64,000 bases of DNA from Geothrix rubra (GCF_030268065.1 NZ_BSDD01000002.1:124001-188000); one strand, 5' to 3'. Shown: positions 16,825-24,700, counted from the stretch's first letter. Numbers and translations: made by a program. The notes: generated by a model not told the origin, from the sequence alone.

Positions 16825-17262
16825 ATGCCCATCTCCCCCCTCTCCGGCCCCGCGCCGTCCTCCGCCCCCGGCGGCCAGCCGAGCGCGGCCCAGGCCCGGG
16901 AGATCGCGGACCTGAAGGCCCGGGACCAGCGCGTGCGGGCCCATGAGGCGGCCCACCTCACGGCCGCCGGCGGCCTGGCGAGGGGTGGGGCCTCCTACAC
17001 CTACGAGCGGGGGCCCGACGGCGTCGCCTATGCGGTGGGAGGCGAGGTGGGCATCGACACCAGCCCCGTCCCCGGGAATCCCGCCGCCACCCTGGCCAAG
17101 GCCCGGCAGATCCAGGCCGCGGCCATGGCCCCGGCCGATCCCTCCGCCCAGGACCGGAGCGTGGCCTCCGCGGCCGCCGCCCTGGCCGCCCGGGCCCAGC
17201 GGGACCTCCAGCGGGTCCAGACCGGGAGGGCCTCCGGGCGCAGCCTGGACGTGGTGGCCTGA
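16825..17262 (+). CDS. SprA-related putative metalloprotease-like protein
   Basis: A 145-aa protein with the zinc-type HExxH motif in RVRAHEAAHLTAAGG, then SYTYERGPDGVAYAVGGEVGID and PGNPAATLAKARQIQAAAMAP. This wording defines the SprA-related family (PF12118). The N-terminal 35 residues are Pro/Ser/Gly-rich linker. Members are small, cytoplasmic and of unproven activity; the HEAAH site suggests a metallopeptidase or its relic. ATG 16825 is preferred over TTG 16789. The gene stands alone between the thiC stack and the DJ-1 gene. Confidence 0.7.
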   Translation: MPISPLSGPAPSSAPGGQPSAAQAREIADLKARDQRVRAHEAAHLTAAGGLARGGASYTYERGPDGVAYAVGGEVGIDTSPVPGNPAATLAKARQIQAAAMAPADPSAQDRSVASAAAALAARAQRDLQRVQTGRASGRSLDVVA

Positions 17263-17340
17263 TTTTCCCCAGCGGGGCAGGCTTGGGGCTAGCATGGGCC
17301 CCGGGTCCGGCAAGGGGCCGGCCCCACCCAGGAGGCAGTC

Positions 17341-17922
17341 ATGGCAGGCAAGCGCATCCTCATGCTCGTCGGCGACTTCGGCGAGGACTACGAGATCATG
17401 GTTCCCTTCCAGGCCCTGCTGACGGTGGGGCACACCGTCCACGCGGCCTGCCCGGACAAGAAGGCCGGCGAGAGCGTGGCCACGGCCATCCACGACTTCG
17501 AGGGCCACCAGACCTACTCCGAGAAGCCCGGCCACCGCTTCACGCTGAACGCCACCTTCGCCGACCTGAAGCCCGAGCAGTACGACGCCCTGGTGATCCC
17601 CGGCGGCCGCGCCCCCGAGTACCTGCGCCTGAACCCGCGTGTGCTGGAGATCGTCCGCCACTTCTTCACCGCGAAGAAGCCTGTGGCCGCCATCTGCCAC
17701 GGGGCCCAGCTCCTGGCCGCCGCGGGCGTGCTGGAGGGCCGCACCTGCTCCGCCTACCCGGCCTGTCGGGTCGAGGTGGAAGTGGCCAAGGGCACGTACG
17801 CCGACATCGCCATCGACGGCGCCGTCACCGACGGCAACCTCGTCACCGCCCCCGCCTGGCCCGCCCACCCCGCCTGGATGGCCCAGTTCCTCCAGGTGCT
17901 CGGGACCAAGATCAGCCTCTGA
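17341..17922 (+). CDS. DJ-1/PfpI family protein
   Basis: A 193-aa class I glutamine amidotransferase-like protein. The nucleophile elbow [10 protein letters not shown] holds Cys 119 with the following His, and an acidic Glu lies at 18 (GEDYEIM), as in PfpI/YhbO proteins. These act as glyoxalase III, deglycase-type or chaperone/protease enzymes in carbonyl and heat stress; the exact reaction cannot be read here. AGGAGG precedes ATG 17341. Next downstream is the CsbD stress gene, but a 407-bp gap makes a shared transcript unlikely. Confidence 0.88.
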   Translation: MAGKRILMLVGDFGEDYEIMVPFQALLTVGHTVHAACPDKKAGESVATAIHDFEGHQTYSEKPGHRFTLNATFADLKPEQYDALVIPGGRAPEYLRLNPRVLEIVRHFFTAKKPVAAICHGAQLLAAAGVLEGRTCSAYPACRVEVEVAKGTYADIAIDGAVTDGNLVTAPAWPAHPAWMAQFLQVLGTKISL

Positions 17923-18329
17923 GGGGGGGCCGCCGCCACCCCAGGTTCACTGTCCCCGGATCGATCCGACCAGCTTCCCCGCCGAGACGCGCCTTCCCCT
18001 GCGAGGCGGCAGGAAACCGGCGGCCGAGGCCCCGACCCGGCCGAAGAAGCGCGTCCGGGAGACCCGAGGTTCCAGACACGAGCGCCAGCGGCCCCTTGGA
18101 GGCGAGGGGGAACGACGTCGGACCCAGGCACTGGCTGGAACCTTCCAATTTGACGGAGCGCTCCTCCATCCCGACTGGAATCCCTTTCGGAATGGAGGGG
18201 CATTGTATTTTAAACTATTAAAAATAGACAACTTGTGTGCAGGAATGGTTATTGCTCAACTGAGGTGCCGCATCGGCAGGGGCCGGACTCGGTGGATCTC
18301 GGTCAACAGCCTTTTTGAGGAGCACGAGG
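17923..18329. other. Gene-free region upstream of the stress gene csbD
   Basis: No convincing ORF is seen. The first 250 bp are GC-rich. Positions 18200-18260 are markedly AT-rich (GCATTGTATTTTAAACTATT onward), unlike the rest of the neighbourhood, and include a TTTTAA/TTAAAA near-palindrome. The AT-rich block most likely holds the promoter and a regulator site for csbD; I cannot assign the sigma factor. Confidence 0.5.
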
Positions 18330-18509
18330 ATGAAATCCGGCACGAAGGACAAGATGGAAGGCAAGTATCACGAGGCCAAAGGCAAGATCAAGGAAGTGGC
18401 TGGGAAAGTCACCGGCAAATCCGATCTGGAGCATGCCGGGAAGGACGAAAAAACGGCAGGAAAGGTCCAGAACAAGGTCGGCCAGATCAAGACGGTTCTC
18501 GGGAAATAG
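18330..18509 (+). CDS. CsbD-family general stress protein
   Basis: Fifty-nine aa: MKSGTKDKMEGKYHEAKGKI followed by KEVAGKVTGKSDLEHAGKDE. The composition and the repeating KGK/EAKGK pattern match the CsbD family (PF05532), small, highly charged, helical proteins made abundantly under general stress. Their molecular role is not known. GAGGAG lies 9 bp before ATG 18330. A 28-aa membrane microprotein gene follows 51 bp later and is probably co-expressed. Confidence 0.88.
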   Translation: MKSGTKDKMEGKYHEAKGKIKEVAGKVTGKSDLEHAGKDEKTAGKVQNKVGQIKTVLGK

Positions 18510-18560
18510 GAACCTGAGCCGTTCGATCTCGGACGGGTCCCACAGACAAAGGATGTGGTT

Positions 18561-18647
18561 ATGAGTCTAGGATTGGTGATTCTCATCGTGGTGCTGGTCT
18601 TGATTTTCGGTGGTGGCGGTGGCTACTACTACAGTCGACGGCGGTAG
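18561..18647 (+). CDS. 28-aa hydrophobic microprotein
   Basis: Starts MSLGLVILIVVLVLIFGGGG and ends YYYSRRR: one membrane helix, a five-glycine hinge, three tyrosines and a basic cytoplasmic end. AAGGA lies about 8 bp before ATG 18561. It resembles the tiny DUF3309-type membrane peptides found beside csbD in other bacteria, which supports it being a real gene. It likely sits in the inner membrane during stress. Too short for certainty. Confidence 0.6.
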   Translation: MSLGLVILIVVLVLIFGGGGGYYYSRRR

Positions 18648-18810
18648 ACGTGGATCCCTGTCGCTCGCCGACACCTGATCCACAACTACCCGGCCTTTTT
18701 CCAGGCCCCTGACGAATCTCTCCTTTCGGATCGGCGCCAGCCCGTGCGGGGGGCTGAGGGTCCCGCAGGCCGGAGCCAGGGCACGCAGTCGCCGTGCCTG
18801 GTTCTCCGGC

Positions 18811-18832
18811 CTCTGAAGGGGGATTTGAACCC
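18811..18832 (-). pseudogene. Degenerate tRNA 3'-end remnant
   Basis: On the minus strand GGGTTCAAATCCCCCTTCAG has the T-arm of the nearby tRNA-Asn end but a different acceptor part. A different hairpin (CAGGCACG with CGTGCCCTGG) follows. It is the outermost member of the tRNA end stack. Confidence 0.45.
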
Positions 18833-19162
18833 GTTGCCGGCGACCGCTCGCGCTTCTCCCGCTCCGGCAGCGCCTCCGCGCTGCCTCCACGGCGCGCTGG
18901 CAGGCCGGCTGCCGCTCGGGGATCCAAATCCGCCCTGCCTCGACCCACACAAGCAAAGGGTCCCGAAGGACCCCTTGCTTGTGCTGGCTCCGGAGGAGGG
19001 ATTTGAACCCGTTGCCGGCGACCGCTCGCGCTCCTCCCGCTCCGGCAGCGCCTCTGCGCTGCCTCCACGGCGCGCTTGCGGGCCGGCTGCCACTCGGCGA
19101 TCCAAATCCGCCATGCCTCAACCAGCACAAGCAAAGGGTCCCGAAGGACCCCTTGCTTGTGC
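18833..19162. repeat. Two tandem units of about 178 bp downstream of tRNA-Asn
   Basis: Each unit (minus-strand order) holds a perfect hairpin CACAAGCAA...TTGCTTGTG (19126-19161 and 18947-18983), a GC-rich insert of about 115 bp with GCAGCGC/GCGCTGC, and ends at a tRNA 3'-end copy. The units are about 90 percent identical. The long ORFs in all frames here are artefacts of composition. Confidence 0.85.
18985..19010 (-). pseudogene. Duplicated 3' end of tRNA-Asn
   Basis: Twenty-six bases identical to the 3' end of the intact tRNA-Asn, from the T-loop to CCA, followed by the same hairpin. No acceptor 5' strand, D-arm or anticodon arm is present. Confidence 0.85.
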
Positions 19163-19238
19163 TGGCTCCGGAGGAGGGATTTGAACCCCCGACCTAGTGA
19201 TTAACAGTCACCCGCTCTGACCCCTGAGCTACTCCGGA
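19163..19238 (-). tRNA. tRNA-Asn (anticodon GTT)
   Basis: Seventy-six nt with a clean cloverleaf: acceptor TCCGGAG/CTCCGGA, D-stem GCTC/GAGC, anticodon loop CTGTTAA, T-loop TTCAAAT and an encoded CCA. It lies 58 bp after mglA on the same strand. A stack of extra 3' ends follows it. Confidence 0.97.
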
Positions 19239-19296
19239 AAGGGCGAAGGTCCATTCTACCGGAGGCGGTCGCGAATTCAAGCGGGTCGCGGGCGGA

Positions 19297-19881
19297 TCAG
19301 GCGCGCTGGAGTTCCATGAGGATCTGCCGGGCGGCGGCCTTGAGGGTCTCGATGACCCCGGTGCCCTGGCTGGCCACGGCTTCGATCATGGGCTCGCCCC
19401 GGAAGCGAAGGAGCCGCTCCATCTCGGCCACGGGGGCGGCGGAGGGCATGTCGCGCTTGTTCAGCTGGAGGACGTACGGGATGGAACGGATGTCGAACCC
19501 GTTCTCCTTGAGGTTGGTGGCCAGGTTGGCGATGGACTCGATGTTGGCCTCCATCCGGGCCCGCTGGCTGTCGGCCACGAAGATGATGCCGTCGCAACCG
19601 CGCAGGATGAGCTTCCGGCTGGCGTCATAGAAGACCTGGCCGGGCACCGTGTAGAGGTGGAAGCGGACCTTGAACCCCTTCACCGTGCCCATGTCCAGGG
19701 GCAGGAAGTCGAAGAAGAGGGTCCGGTCGGTCTCGGTGGCGAGGCTGACCAGCTTGCCCTTCTTCTCGGGGTTGGCCTGCTCGTAGATCCACTGGATGTT
19801 CGTGGTCTTCCCGCAGAGGCCGGGCCCGTAGTACACGATCTTGCAGTTGATCTCGCGGGACGCGTAGTTGATGAAGGTCAT
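19297..19881 (-). CDS. mglA: MglA, Ras-like polarity GTPase
   Basis: A 194-aa small GTPase. The P-loop is GPGLCGKTT (19-27), TVPGQVFYDASRKLILRG spans the G3 region with the bacterial MglA form, and LQLNKRDMP is the N/TKxD base-recognition motif. MglA-GTP marks the leading pole and directs gliding, pili or other polar machines. mglB, its GAP/GEF-like partner, lies directly upstream (12 bp gap) and deoC before that. Length and motifs fit the Myxococcus protein closely. Confidence 0.95.
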   Translation of the reverse strand: MTFINYASREINCKIVYYGPGLCGKTTNIQWIYEQANPEKKGKLVSLATETDRTLFFDFLPLDMGTVKGFKVRFHLYTVPGQVFYDASRKLILRGCDGIIFVADSQRARMEANIESIANLATNLKENGFDIRSIPYVLQLNKRDMPSAAPVAEMERLLRFRGEPMIEAVASQGTGVIETLKAAARQILMELQRA

Positions 19882-19893
19882 GGACGGCCCCGA

Positions 19894-20391
19894 CTAGTCG
19901 CCGAAGAGCCGGTCGATGTCTTCGTCGGTGATCTCGGAGAAGGGGCTTTCGAAGCGGTTGCCGGTGTCCGATTCTTTCTGGGCCCGCTGCTCCACCTGGT
20001 CGAAGATCTCCTGCAGTTCCTTGCTGGCCTTCTTCACCCGGAGGCGAACCAGGGCGAGGCTGGAGTTCTGGTCGAAGATGACCACAAGGATGCCCCGCTT
20101 GCCCACGATGGAGATGTGGAGGTTGTCCTTCTCCCCCTCGTGGAAGAGCAGGCTGAATTCCTTTTCGCCGATGAGCTTGGCCAGGCCGTCCGTGGCCGCC
20201 ACGTTGCCGGCGGTGAGGGAGGCGAGGCTGGTGGCGTCGATGCTCTTCACGTCCCCGGCGGCGGCGATCTGCTGGCCGTTCTTGTCCACCAGGAACACCA
20301 CCTTGGCGGAGGCGTCCTTCTGCAGGCGGCCGATGATCTCCTGGAGGAGCTTGTACTCCTCCTCGAACATGACGAGATCCAGCTTGGCCAC
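19894..20391 (-). CDS. mglB: MglB, Roadblock/LC7 GTPase-activating protein
   Basis: 165 aa from GTG 20391, with GGAGG 7 bp upstream. The start (AKLDLVMFEEEYKLLQEI) aligns with known MglB starts. The Roadblock fold is clear (AKVVFLVDKNGQQIAAAGD, TSLASLTAGNVAATDGLAKL, FHEGEKDNLHISIVG), and the acidic tail ends DEDIDRLFGD. Two MglB bind one MglA and stimulate its GTPase at the lagging pole. The mglB-mglA order is the usual one. Confidence 0.93.
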   Translation of the reverse strand: MAKLDLVMFEEEYKLLQEIIGRLQKDASAKVVFLVDKNGQQIAAAGDVKSIDATSLASLTAGNVAATDGLAKLIGEKEFSLLFHEGEKDNLHISIVGKRGILVVIFDQNSSLALVRLRVKKASKELQEIFDQVEQRAQKESDTGNRFESPFSEITDEDIDRLFGD

Positions 20392-20438
20392 GACAACCTC
20401 CGGGGGGACTGCTTTCTGGAGGATACCGCAGTTATCGG

Positions 20439-21284
20439 TCAGTAGGCGCCGGAGCCGGCCCCGCCCCGGGCCACCGCCACGGAGGCCGAGAGGCCCAGCC
20501 GGGTGGCCCCGGCGAGCACCATGGCCAGGGCCGCCTCGTAGGTGCGGATCCCGCCGGAGGCCTTGACGCCCATCGCCGTCCCGACCGCGCGACGCATGAG
20601 GGCCACGTCCGCTTCCGTCGCCCCGCCGGTGGAGAAGCCCGTGGAGGTCTTCACGAAATCCAGCCCGGCCTCCAGGGCCAGCCCGCAGGCCCGGGCCTTC
20701 TCTTCGTCCGTGAGCAGGCAGGTCTCCAGGATCACCTTCAGGGTGGCGGGGGCGGGGACGGCGATCCGGAGCTCCCGGAGGTCCTCCGCGACCCGATCCC
20801 ACTGCCCGGACTTGACCGGGCCGAGGGCCAGGACCATGTCCACTTCCTGGGCCCCTTCCCGGAGGGCCGTCTCGGCCTCGAAGGCCTTGGCCCGGGCGGA
20901 GGCGGCGCCCAGGGGAAATCCGACCACCGTGCAGGTCCGCACCGGGCTGCCCTTCAGGAGGCCGGCCGCGAGGGGCACCCAGACCGGGTTCACGCAGACG
21001 GAGGCGAAGCCGTACTGGCGGGCCTCGGCGCAGAGGGCCTCCACCTGGGTCGCTGTCGCCTCGGCCTTGAGCAGGGTGTGGTCGATGAGGGGGGCCAGGT
21101 CCCAGGGCCCGGCCGGAGGGCGGCATTCGGAGAGGGGACGGTGGTGGACCCCCTGGTCATCGCGCAGGAGGCACCAGCCCTCGTCGCACCCGAGCAGCTG
21201 GGGCCGCGTCCCGGGGGGGGCCTGGAGACGGGCACGGACTTCGGCGGTGAGGTCGAGCAGCAGATCCTTCATGGGATCCATCAT
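20439..21284 (-). CDS. deoC: Deoxyribose-phosphate aldolase with N-terminal extension
   Basis: 281 aa. The TIM-barrel core has the start motif IDHTLLKAEAT, Schiff-base Lys 212 in DFVKTSTGF and a second Lys in GVKASGG. It splits 2-deoxyribose-5-phosphate into glyceraldehyde-3-phosphate and acetaldehyde in nucleoside salvage. The core begins only near residue 66; the first 65 residues (ending in a LLGCDEGWCLLRDDQGVHHR-type beta segment) are not part of ordinary DeoC and are not recognised. It is the first gene of the deoC-mglB-mglA unit. Met 5 (21272) is an alternative start. Confidence 0.88.
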   Translation of the reverse strand: MMDPMKDLLLDLTAEVRARLQAPPGTRPQLLGCDEGWCLLRDDQGVHHRPLSECRPPAGPWDLAPLIDHTLLKAEATATQVEALCAEARQYGFASVCVNPVWVPLAAGLLKGSPVRTCTVVGFPLGAASARAKAFEAETALREGAQEVDMVLALGPVKSGQWDRVAEDLRELRIAVPAPATLKVILETCLLTDEEKARACGLALEAGLDFVKTSTGFSTGGATEADVALMRRAVGTAMGVKASGGIRTYEAALAMVLAGATRLGLSASVAVARGGAGSGAY

Positions 21285-21320
21285 GGCTCCACGGGCCTTC
21301 CGCGGAAAGGCAGGTACGAG

Positions 21321-21344
21321 AAAAGCGGGCCGAAGCCCGCTTTT
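21321..21344 (-). terminator. Bidirectional hairpin terminator
   Basis: AAAAGCGGGC pairs with GCCCGCTTTT around CGAA. It lies 24 bp after the stop of the Lys-rich gene. Confidence 0.85.
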
Positions 21345-21367
21345 CCGATCACCCGATGAAGGGGTGG

Positions 21368-22045
21368 TTACTTCTTCTCGGCCTTGGGAGCCTCTTCCTT
21401 CTTCTCACCCTTCTTGGCGTGGTGCTTCTTGGCCTTCTTCTCAGCCTTGGGGGCCTCGGCCTTCTTCTCCTCGGCGGTCATGGCCTTCTTCTCGGCCTTC
21501 TTGGCCTCCTTCTTCTCGGCCTTCTTCTCGCCCTTCTTGGCTTCCTTCTTCTCGGCCTTCTTCTCCTCGCCGTTCATGGCCTTCTTCTCGGCCTTGGGAG
21601 CCTCTTCCTTCTTCTCGGCCTTCTTGGCGTGGTGCTTCTTGGCCTTCTTCTCAGCCTTGGGGGCCTCGGCCTTCTTCTCCTCGGCGGTCATGGCCTTCTT
21701 CTCGGCCTTCTTGGCCTCCTTCTTCTCGGCCTTCTTCTCGCCCTTCTTGGCTTCCTTCTTCTCGGCCTTCTTCTCCTCGCCGTTCATGGCCTTCTTCTCG
21801 GCCTTGGGGGCCTCTTCCTTCTTCTCGGCCTTCTTGGCGTGGTGCTTCTTGGCCTTCTTCTCAGCCTTGGGGGCCTCGGCCTTCTTCTCCTCGCCGGTCA
21901 GGGCCTTCTTCTCGGCCTTCTTGGCGTCCTTCTTCTCGACCTTCTCAACCTTCTCGGCCTTCTTGGGCTCAGGCTTCTTGGTCTCGCCGGCGAAAGCGGG
22001 GCTGATCAGCGCAGCGGCGATGAGCAGCAGGGCAAGCTTCTTCAT
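21368..22045 (-). CDS. Secreted Lys/Ala/Glu-rich repeat protein
   Basis: 225 aa with the signal peptide MKKLALLLIAAALISPAFA, then a charged low-complexity body of KKAEKKEEAPKAEKKA-type and KKAKKHHAKKAEKK-type units. The body consists of near-perfect 70-residue repeats encoded by a 210-bp DNA repeat. It should form long helices or an extended polyampholyte in the periplasm or outside the cell. It resembles histone-H1-like or TolA-linker-like sequences, but no function can be assigned. ATG 22045 is chosen for the signal peptide and the AGGGAGAA site, over the longer frame. Confidence 0.7.
   Translation of the reverse strand: MKKLALLLIAAALISPAFAGETKKPEPKKAEKVEKVEKKDAKKAEKKALTGEEKKAEAPKAEKKAKKHHAKKAEKKEEAPKAEKKAMNGEEKKAEKKEAKKGEKKAEKKEAKKAEKKAMTAEEKKAEAPKAEKKAKKHHAKKAEKKEEAPKAEKKAMNGEEKKAEKKEAKKGEKKAEKKEAKKAEKKAMTAEEKKAEAPKAEKKAKKHHAKKGEKKEEAPKAEKK
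21371..21910. repeat. 210-bp tandem repeat inside the Lys-rich gene
   Basis: Blocks 21421-21630 and 21631-21840 are almost base-identical, with partial copies on both sides. The period is 210 bp (70 codons), so copy-number changes keep the frame. Confidence 0.92.
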
Positions 22046-22161
22046 GACGTTCTCCCTGGGGGTATCCGGCACGGCCGGAATCTGGGTCTCATTTAGCAGG
22101 ATTCAGGCCAATACAAAAGGATTGATAATAAATGACTTGAAATGACGTCTGGGCCCGGATT

Positions 22162-22182
22162 CAGGTTGCATCCTGCAACCTG
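22162..22182 (-). terminator. Palindrome after the NtrC-type gene
   Basis: CAGGTTGCA and TGCAACCTG surround 3 nt, 22 bp past the stop. It has no T-run, so the terminator role is weak. Confidence 0.35.
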
Positions 22183-22204
22183 TGGCAGCCTGCGACCCCG
22201 CCGC

Positions 22205-23578
22205 CTACTCGCCACCCTCGTGGAATCCGTAGCGCTTGAGCTTCCGGTAGAGGGTGGTGCGGTCCACACCCAGGACCTCGGCGATGCGCTGCTTCTCTCG
22301 GTGGCGCCCCACCAGGATCTGGATGTAGCGGCGCTCGAGCTCGTCCAGGGTGGGCCAGTCCTCGATGAGGGCGGGCACCTCCTCGCCGGCCCCCGGCTCC
22401 CGGAGGGTCCGCTTGAGGACATCCGCCTGGATCTTCGCGGGGAGGTCATCCACCGTGATCTCCCGGCCCCGGCTGAGCTGGGTGAGGTTCTCCACGGCGT
22501 TGGCCAGCTCCCGCACATTCCCCGGCCAGGAATAGGCCTCCAGGACCCGCCGGGCCTCGGGATGCAGGTGGTAGGCCTGCTGGTCCTTCTGGGCGAACTC
22601 GGACAGGAAGTGGTCCAGGAGCGGGGAGACGTCCTCCCGGCGCTCGCGCAGGGGCGGCACGGCCAGCTCGACCACGCTCAGCCGGTAGTAGAGGTCCTCC
22701 CGGAAGGTGCCGGCCTTGACCATCTGCTGGAGGTCCCGGTTGGTGGCGGCGATGACCCGGGAATCCACCTTGATGGTGCGGGTCCCGCCCACCCGGCGGA
22801 TCTCCTGCTCCTGGAGCACCCGCAGCAGGCGCACCTGGAAGTTGGGGCTGGTCTCCCCGATCTCGTCCAGGAAGATGGTGCCGCCGGAGGCCTCCTCGAA
22901 GAGGCCCGGCTTCTCGCCCACGGCGCCGGTGAAGGAGCCCTTCACATGGCCGAAGAGCTCGGATTCCAGGAGGGTCTCCGTCAGGGCCCCGCAGTTGATG
23001 GCCACGAAGGGGCGGTCGCGGCGGTCGCTGGACAGGTGGATGCTGCGGGCGACCAGCTCCTTGCCCGTGCCGCTCTCGCCGGTGATGAGCACGGTCGCTC
23101 GGCTGGCCTGGAGGCTGGCGATGGTCTTGTAGACCGCCATCATCTTCGGGCTGGAGCCGATCATCAGGCTGCGCTTCCCCTTGGGGGACGCGGCCCGCTC
23201 CGTGGCCTGGCCGCTGGACTGCCGCCGGGCCAGGGCGCGGGTCACGAGGGCCTTCAGCTCCTCGTTGTTCCAGGGCTTGCTGAGGAAGTCGAAGGCGCCT
23301 TCCCGCACGGCCTCGATGGCCGTCTCCAGGGTGCCGAATCCGGAGAGGAGGATGGTGTCCACCCCGAGGGGCTTGGCCTCCCGCAGGAGGTCCAGGCCGT
23401 CCTTCTTGGCCTCCAGGTTGATGTCCGACAGCAGCAGGTCGAAGGGTTCCTTGTGCAGGAGCTCGATGGCCCGGTCTGGCTGGGTGGCCTTGACCACCTC
23501 CAGGCCCAGGGTCTCCAGGAGCTCCTCCAGGAACTCGCAGGTCTCCTTGCTGTCGTCCACCACCAGCACCCGGGCCAT
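22205..23578 (-). CDS. Sigma-54-dependent response regulator, NtrC family
   Basis: 457 aa: receiver (DDS acidic pair, phospho-Asp 52 in LLLSDIN, Lys in FLSKPW), AAA+ domain with Walker A GESGTGKE, the sigma-54 contact loop GSFTGAV (a GAFTGA variant) and Walker B TIFLDEIGE, and a C-terminal Fis-type helix-turn-helix (RIAEVLGVDRTTLYRKLKRYG). On phosphorylation it would open sigma-54 promoters. No kinase is adjacent; targets are unknown. The ATG 23578 start follows a GGAGG-type site. It is divergent from the gene at 23670. Confidence 0.92.
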   Translation of the reverse strand: MARVLVVDDSKETCEFLEELLETLGLEVVKATQPDRAIELLHKEPFDLLLSDINLEAKKDGLDLLREAKPLGVDTILLSGFGTLETAIEAVREGAFDFLSKPWNNEELKALVTRALARRQSSGQATERAASPKGKRSLMIGSSPKMMAVYKTIASLQASRATVLITGESGTGKELVARSIHLSSDRRDRPFVAINCGALTETLLESELFGHVKGSFTGAVGEKPGLFEEASGGTIFLDEIGETSPNFQVRLLRVLQEQEIRRVGGTRTIKVDSRVIAATNRDLQQMVKAGTFREDLYYRLSVVELAVPPLRERREDVSPLLDHFLSEFAQKDQQAYHLHPEARRVLEAYSWPGNVRELANAVENLTQLSRGREITVDDLPAKIQADVLKRTLREPGAGEEVPALIEDWPTLDELERRYIQILVGRHREKQRIAEVLGVDRTTLYRKLKRYGFHEGGE

Positions 23579-23669
23579 GGCGCCTCCCGGGATGAAGGTA
23601 TCCCAAACAGGGCTTCCGGCCGAAGCGCGGCAAGCGTATGCTTCGGAGCACCTATCCCGGAGAATTCCC

Positions 23670-24404
23670 ATGCGAAGGCTTACGCTTGTTGCCCTTTCGG
23701 CCATCCTGGCCGGCTTCAGCCTCCTCGGAGGCGACCTCACCATCACGTCCCACGTCACCGGAAAGGGCCGATTCGCCAAGGAAGGCACCCAGGTCCAGTA
23801 CGTCGACGCCACCCGGATGCGGATGAACCAGGAGGGCGCCCGGACCGACACCCTGGTGGACTACGGCCACGAGGTGTTCTACACCATCGACCACACCAAG
23901 AAGGTGGTCACCAAGGTCACCTTCAAGGACATGCAGGAGGCCATGCAGGCCATGGAGGACCAGATGGCCGCCATGCCCGAGATGGTGACCCGCATGATGT
24001 TCGGCGACACCACCGAGGTGAAGGTGGAACAACTCGGCGCCGACAGCGTCCTGGGCCGCCCCTGCCGGAAGGTCCGCGTCAGCATCGGCAAGATGGTCGA
24101 GGAGCTGAGCCTGGATCCCTCGCTCCAGTTCCCCATCCGGGACTACGCCAAGGCCATGAGCATGATGAACCGCATGCCCGGCGGCATGGGTGCCATGTTC
24201 AAGCGCCTCTACCAGGCCATCGGCCAGCTCAAGGGCGTGCCCCTGCGCACCCACGTGACGGGCCTCATGGGGATGGACATGACCACCGAGGCCACGGCCG
24301 TCTCCACGGCCCCCATCCCCGGCAGCGTCTGGGCCCTGCCCGCCGGCTACAAGGAAGTGGATGGCGGCAAGGAGATGAAGGAGAGCATGAAGGGCCGCCA
24401 CTAG
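23670..24404 (+). CDS. Secreted DUF4412-like protein
   Basis: 244 aa with a signal peptide (MRRLTLVALSAILAGFSLLG). The body has QVQYVDATRMRMNQE, YTIDHTKKVVTKVTFKD and a Met-rich stretch, then a second beta part (LGRPCRKVRVSIGK, VPLRTHVTGLMGMDMTTEAT). This resembles the DUF4412 family, whose fold is related to LolA. It is probably periplasmic; function unknown. It lies divergent from the NtrC-type regulator, which may control it. Confidence 0.55.
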   Translation: MRRLTLVALSAILAGFSLLGGDLTITSHVTGKGRFAKEGTQVQYVDATRMRMNQEGARTDTLVDYGHEVFYTIDHTKKVVTKVTFKDMQEAMQAMEDQMAAMPEMVTRMMFGDTTEVKVEQLGADSVLGRPCRKVRVSIGKMVEELSLDPSLQFPIRDYAKAMSMMNRMPGGMGAMFKRLYQAIGQLKGVPLRTHVTGLMGMDMTTEATAVSTAPIPGSVWALPAGYKEVDGGKEMKESMKGRH

Positions 24405-24415
24405 GTAGACTGGAC

Positions 24416-24436
24416 GGGGCCCTTCACGGGCCCCTT
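24416..24436 (+). terminator. Hairpin between the DUF4412-like gene and xseB
   Basis: GGGGCCC pairs with GGGCCCC around TTCAC, followed by TT only. Weak. Confidence 0.45.
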
Positions 24437-24451
24437 CCGTTCGGACGCCCC

Positions 24452-24700
24452 ATGAGCCCCCAGCCCGCCCAGCCCTCCTTCGACGACGGCCTCGACCGGC
24501 TGGAGGCCCTGGTGCAGCAGCTGGAAACGGGAAGCCTCAGCCTGGAGGAGGCCCTGGCCCGCTTCGAGGAGGGGGTCCAGCTCAGCCAGTCCCTGCAGCA
24601 GCAGCTGGCGGAGGCCCAGCGCAAGGTGGAGGTCCTCAAGGCCGGCCTGGGCGGCGAGTACCGGGCCGAGCCCCTGGATCCCGGCAAGGGGGCCCTGTGA
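24452..24700 (+). CDS. xseB: Exodeoxyribonuclease VII small subunit
   Basis: 82 aa. FDDGLDRLEALVQQLETGSL, SLEEALARFEEGVQL and the C-terminal helix match XseB, which binds several copies to XseA to form the single-strand exonuclease. The stop overlaps the GTG of ispA (GTGA), the common xseB-ispA-dxs arrangement. The large subunit xseA is not in this window. Confidence 0.92.
   Translation: MSPQPAQPSFDDGLDRLEALVQQLETGSLSLEEALARFEEGVQLSQSLQQQLAEAQRKVEVLKAGLGGEYRAEPLDPGKGAL

Noticed and set aside
18660-19160. Several long overlapping ORFs on both strands downstream of tRNA-Asn
   Set aside because: They arise from the tandem 178-bp units that contain tRNA 3' ends (reading as GFEP or VQIP-type peptides). 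The same DNA is open in many frames, with no RBS and no family.
19163-19238. Prophage or island insertion at tRNA-Asn
   Set aside because: No integrase, phage or mobility gene in the flanking 10 kb; duplicated tRNA ends are only 178 bp apart.
21371-21910. CRISPR or mobile repeat in the 210-bp array
   Set aside because: The repeat is coding, in frame, and part of one low-complexity protein.
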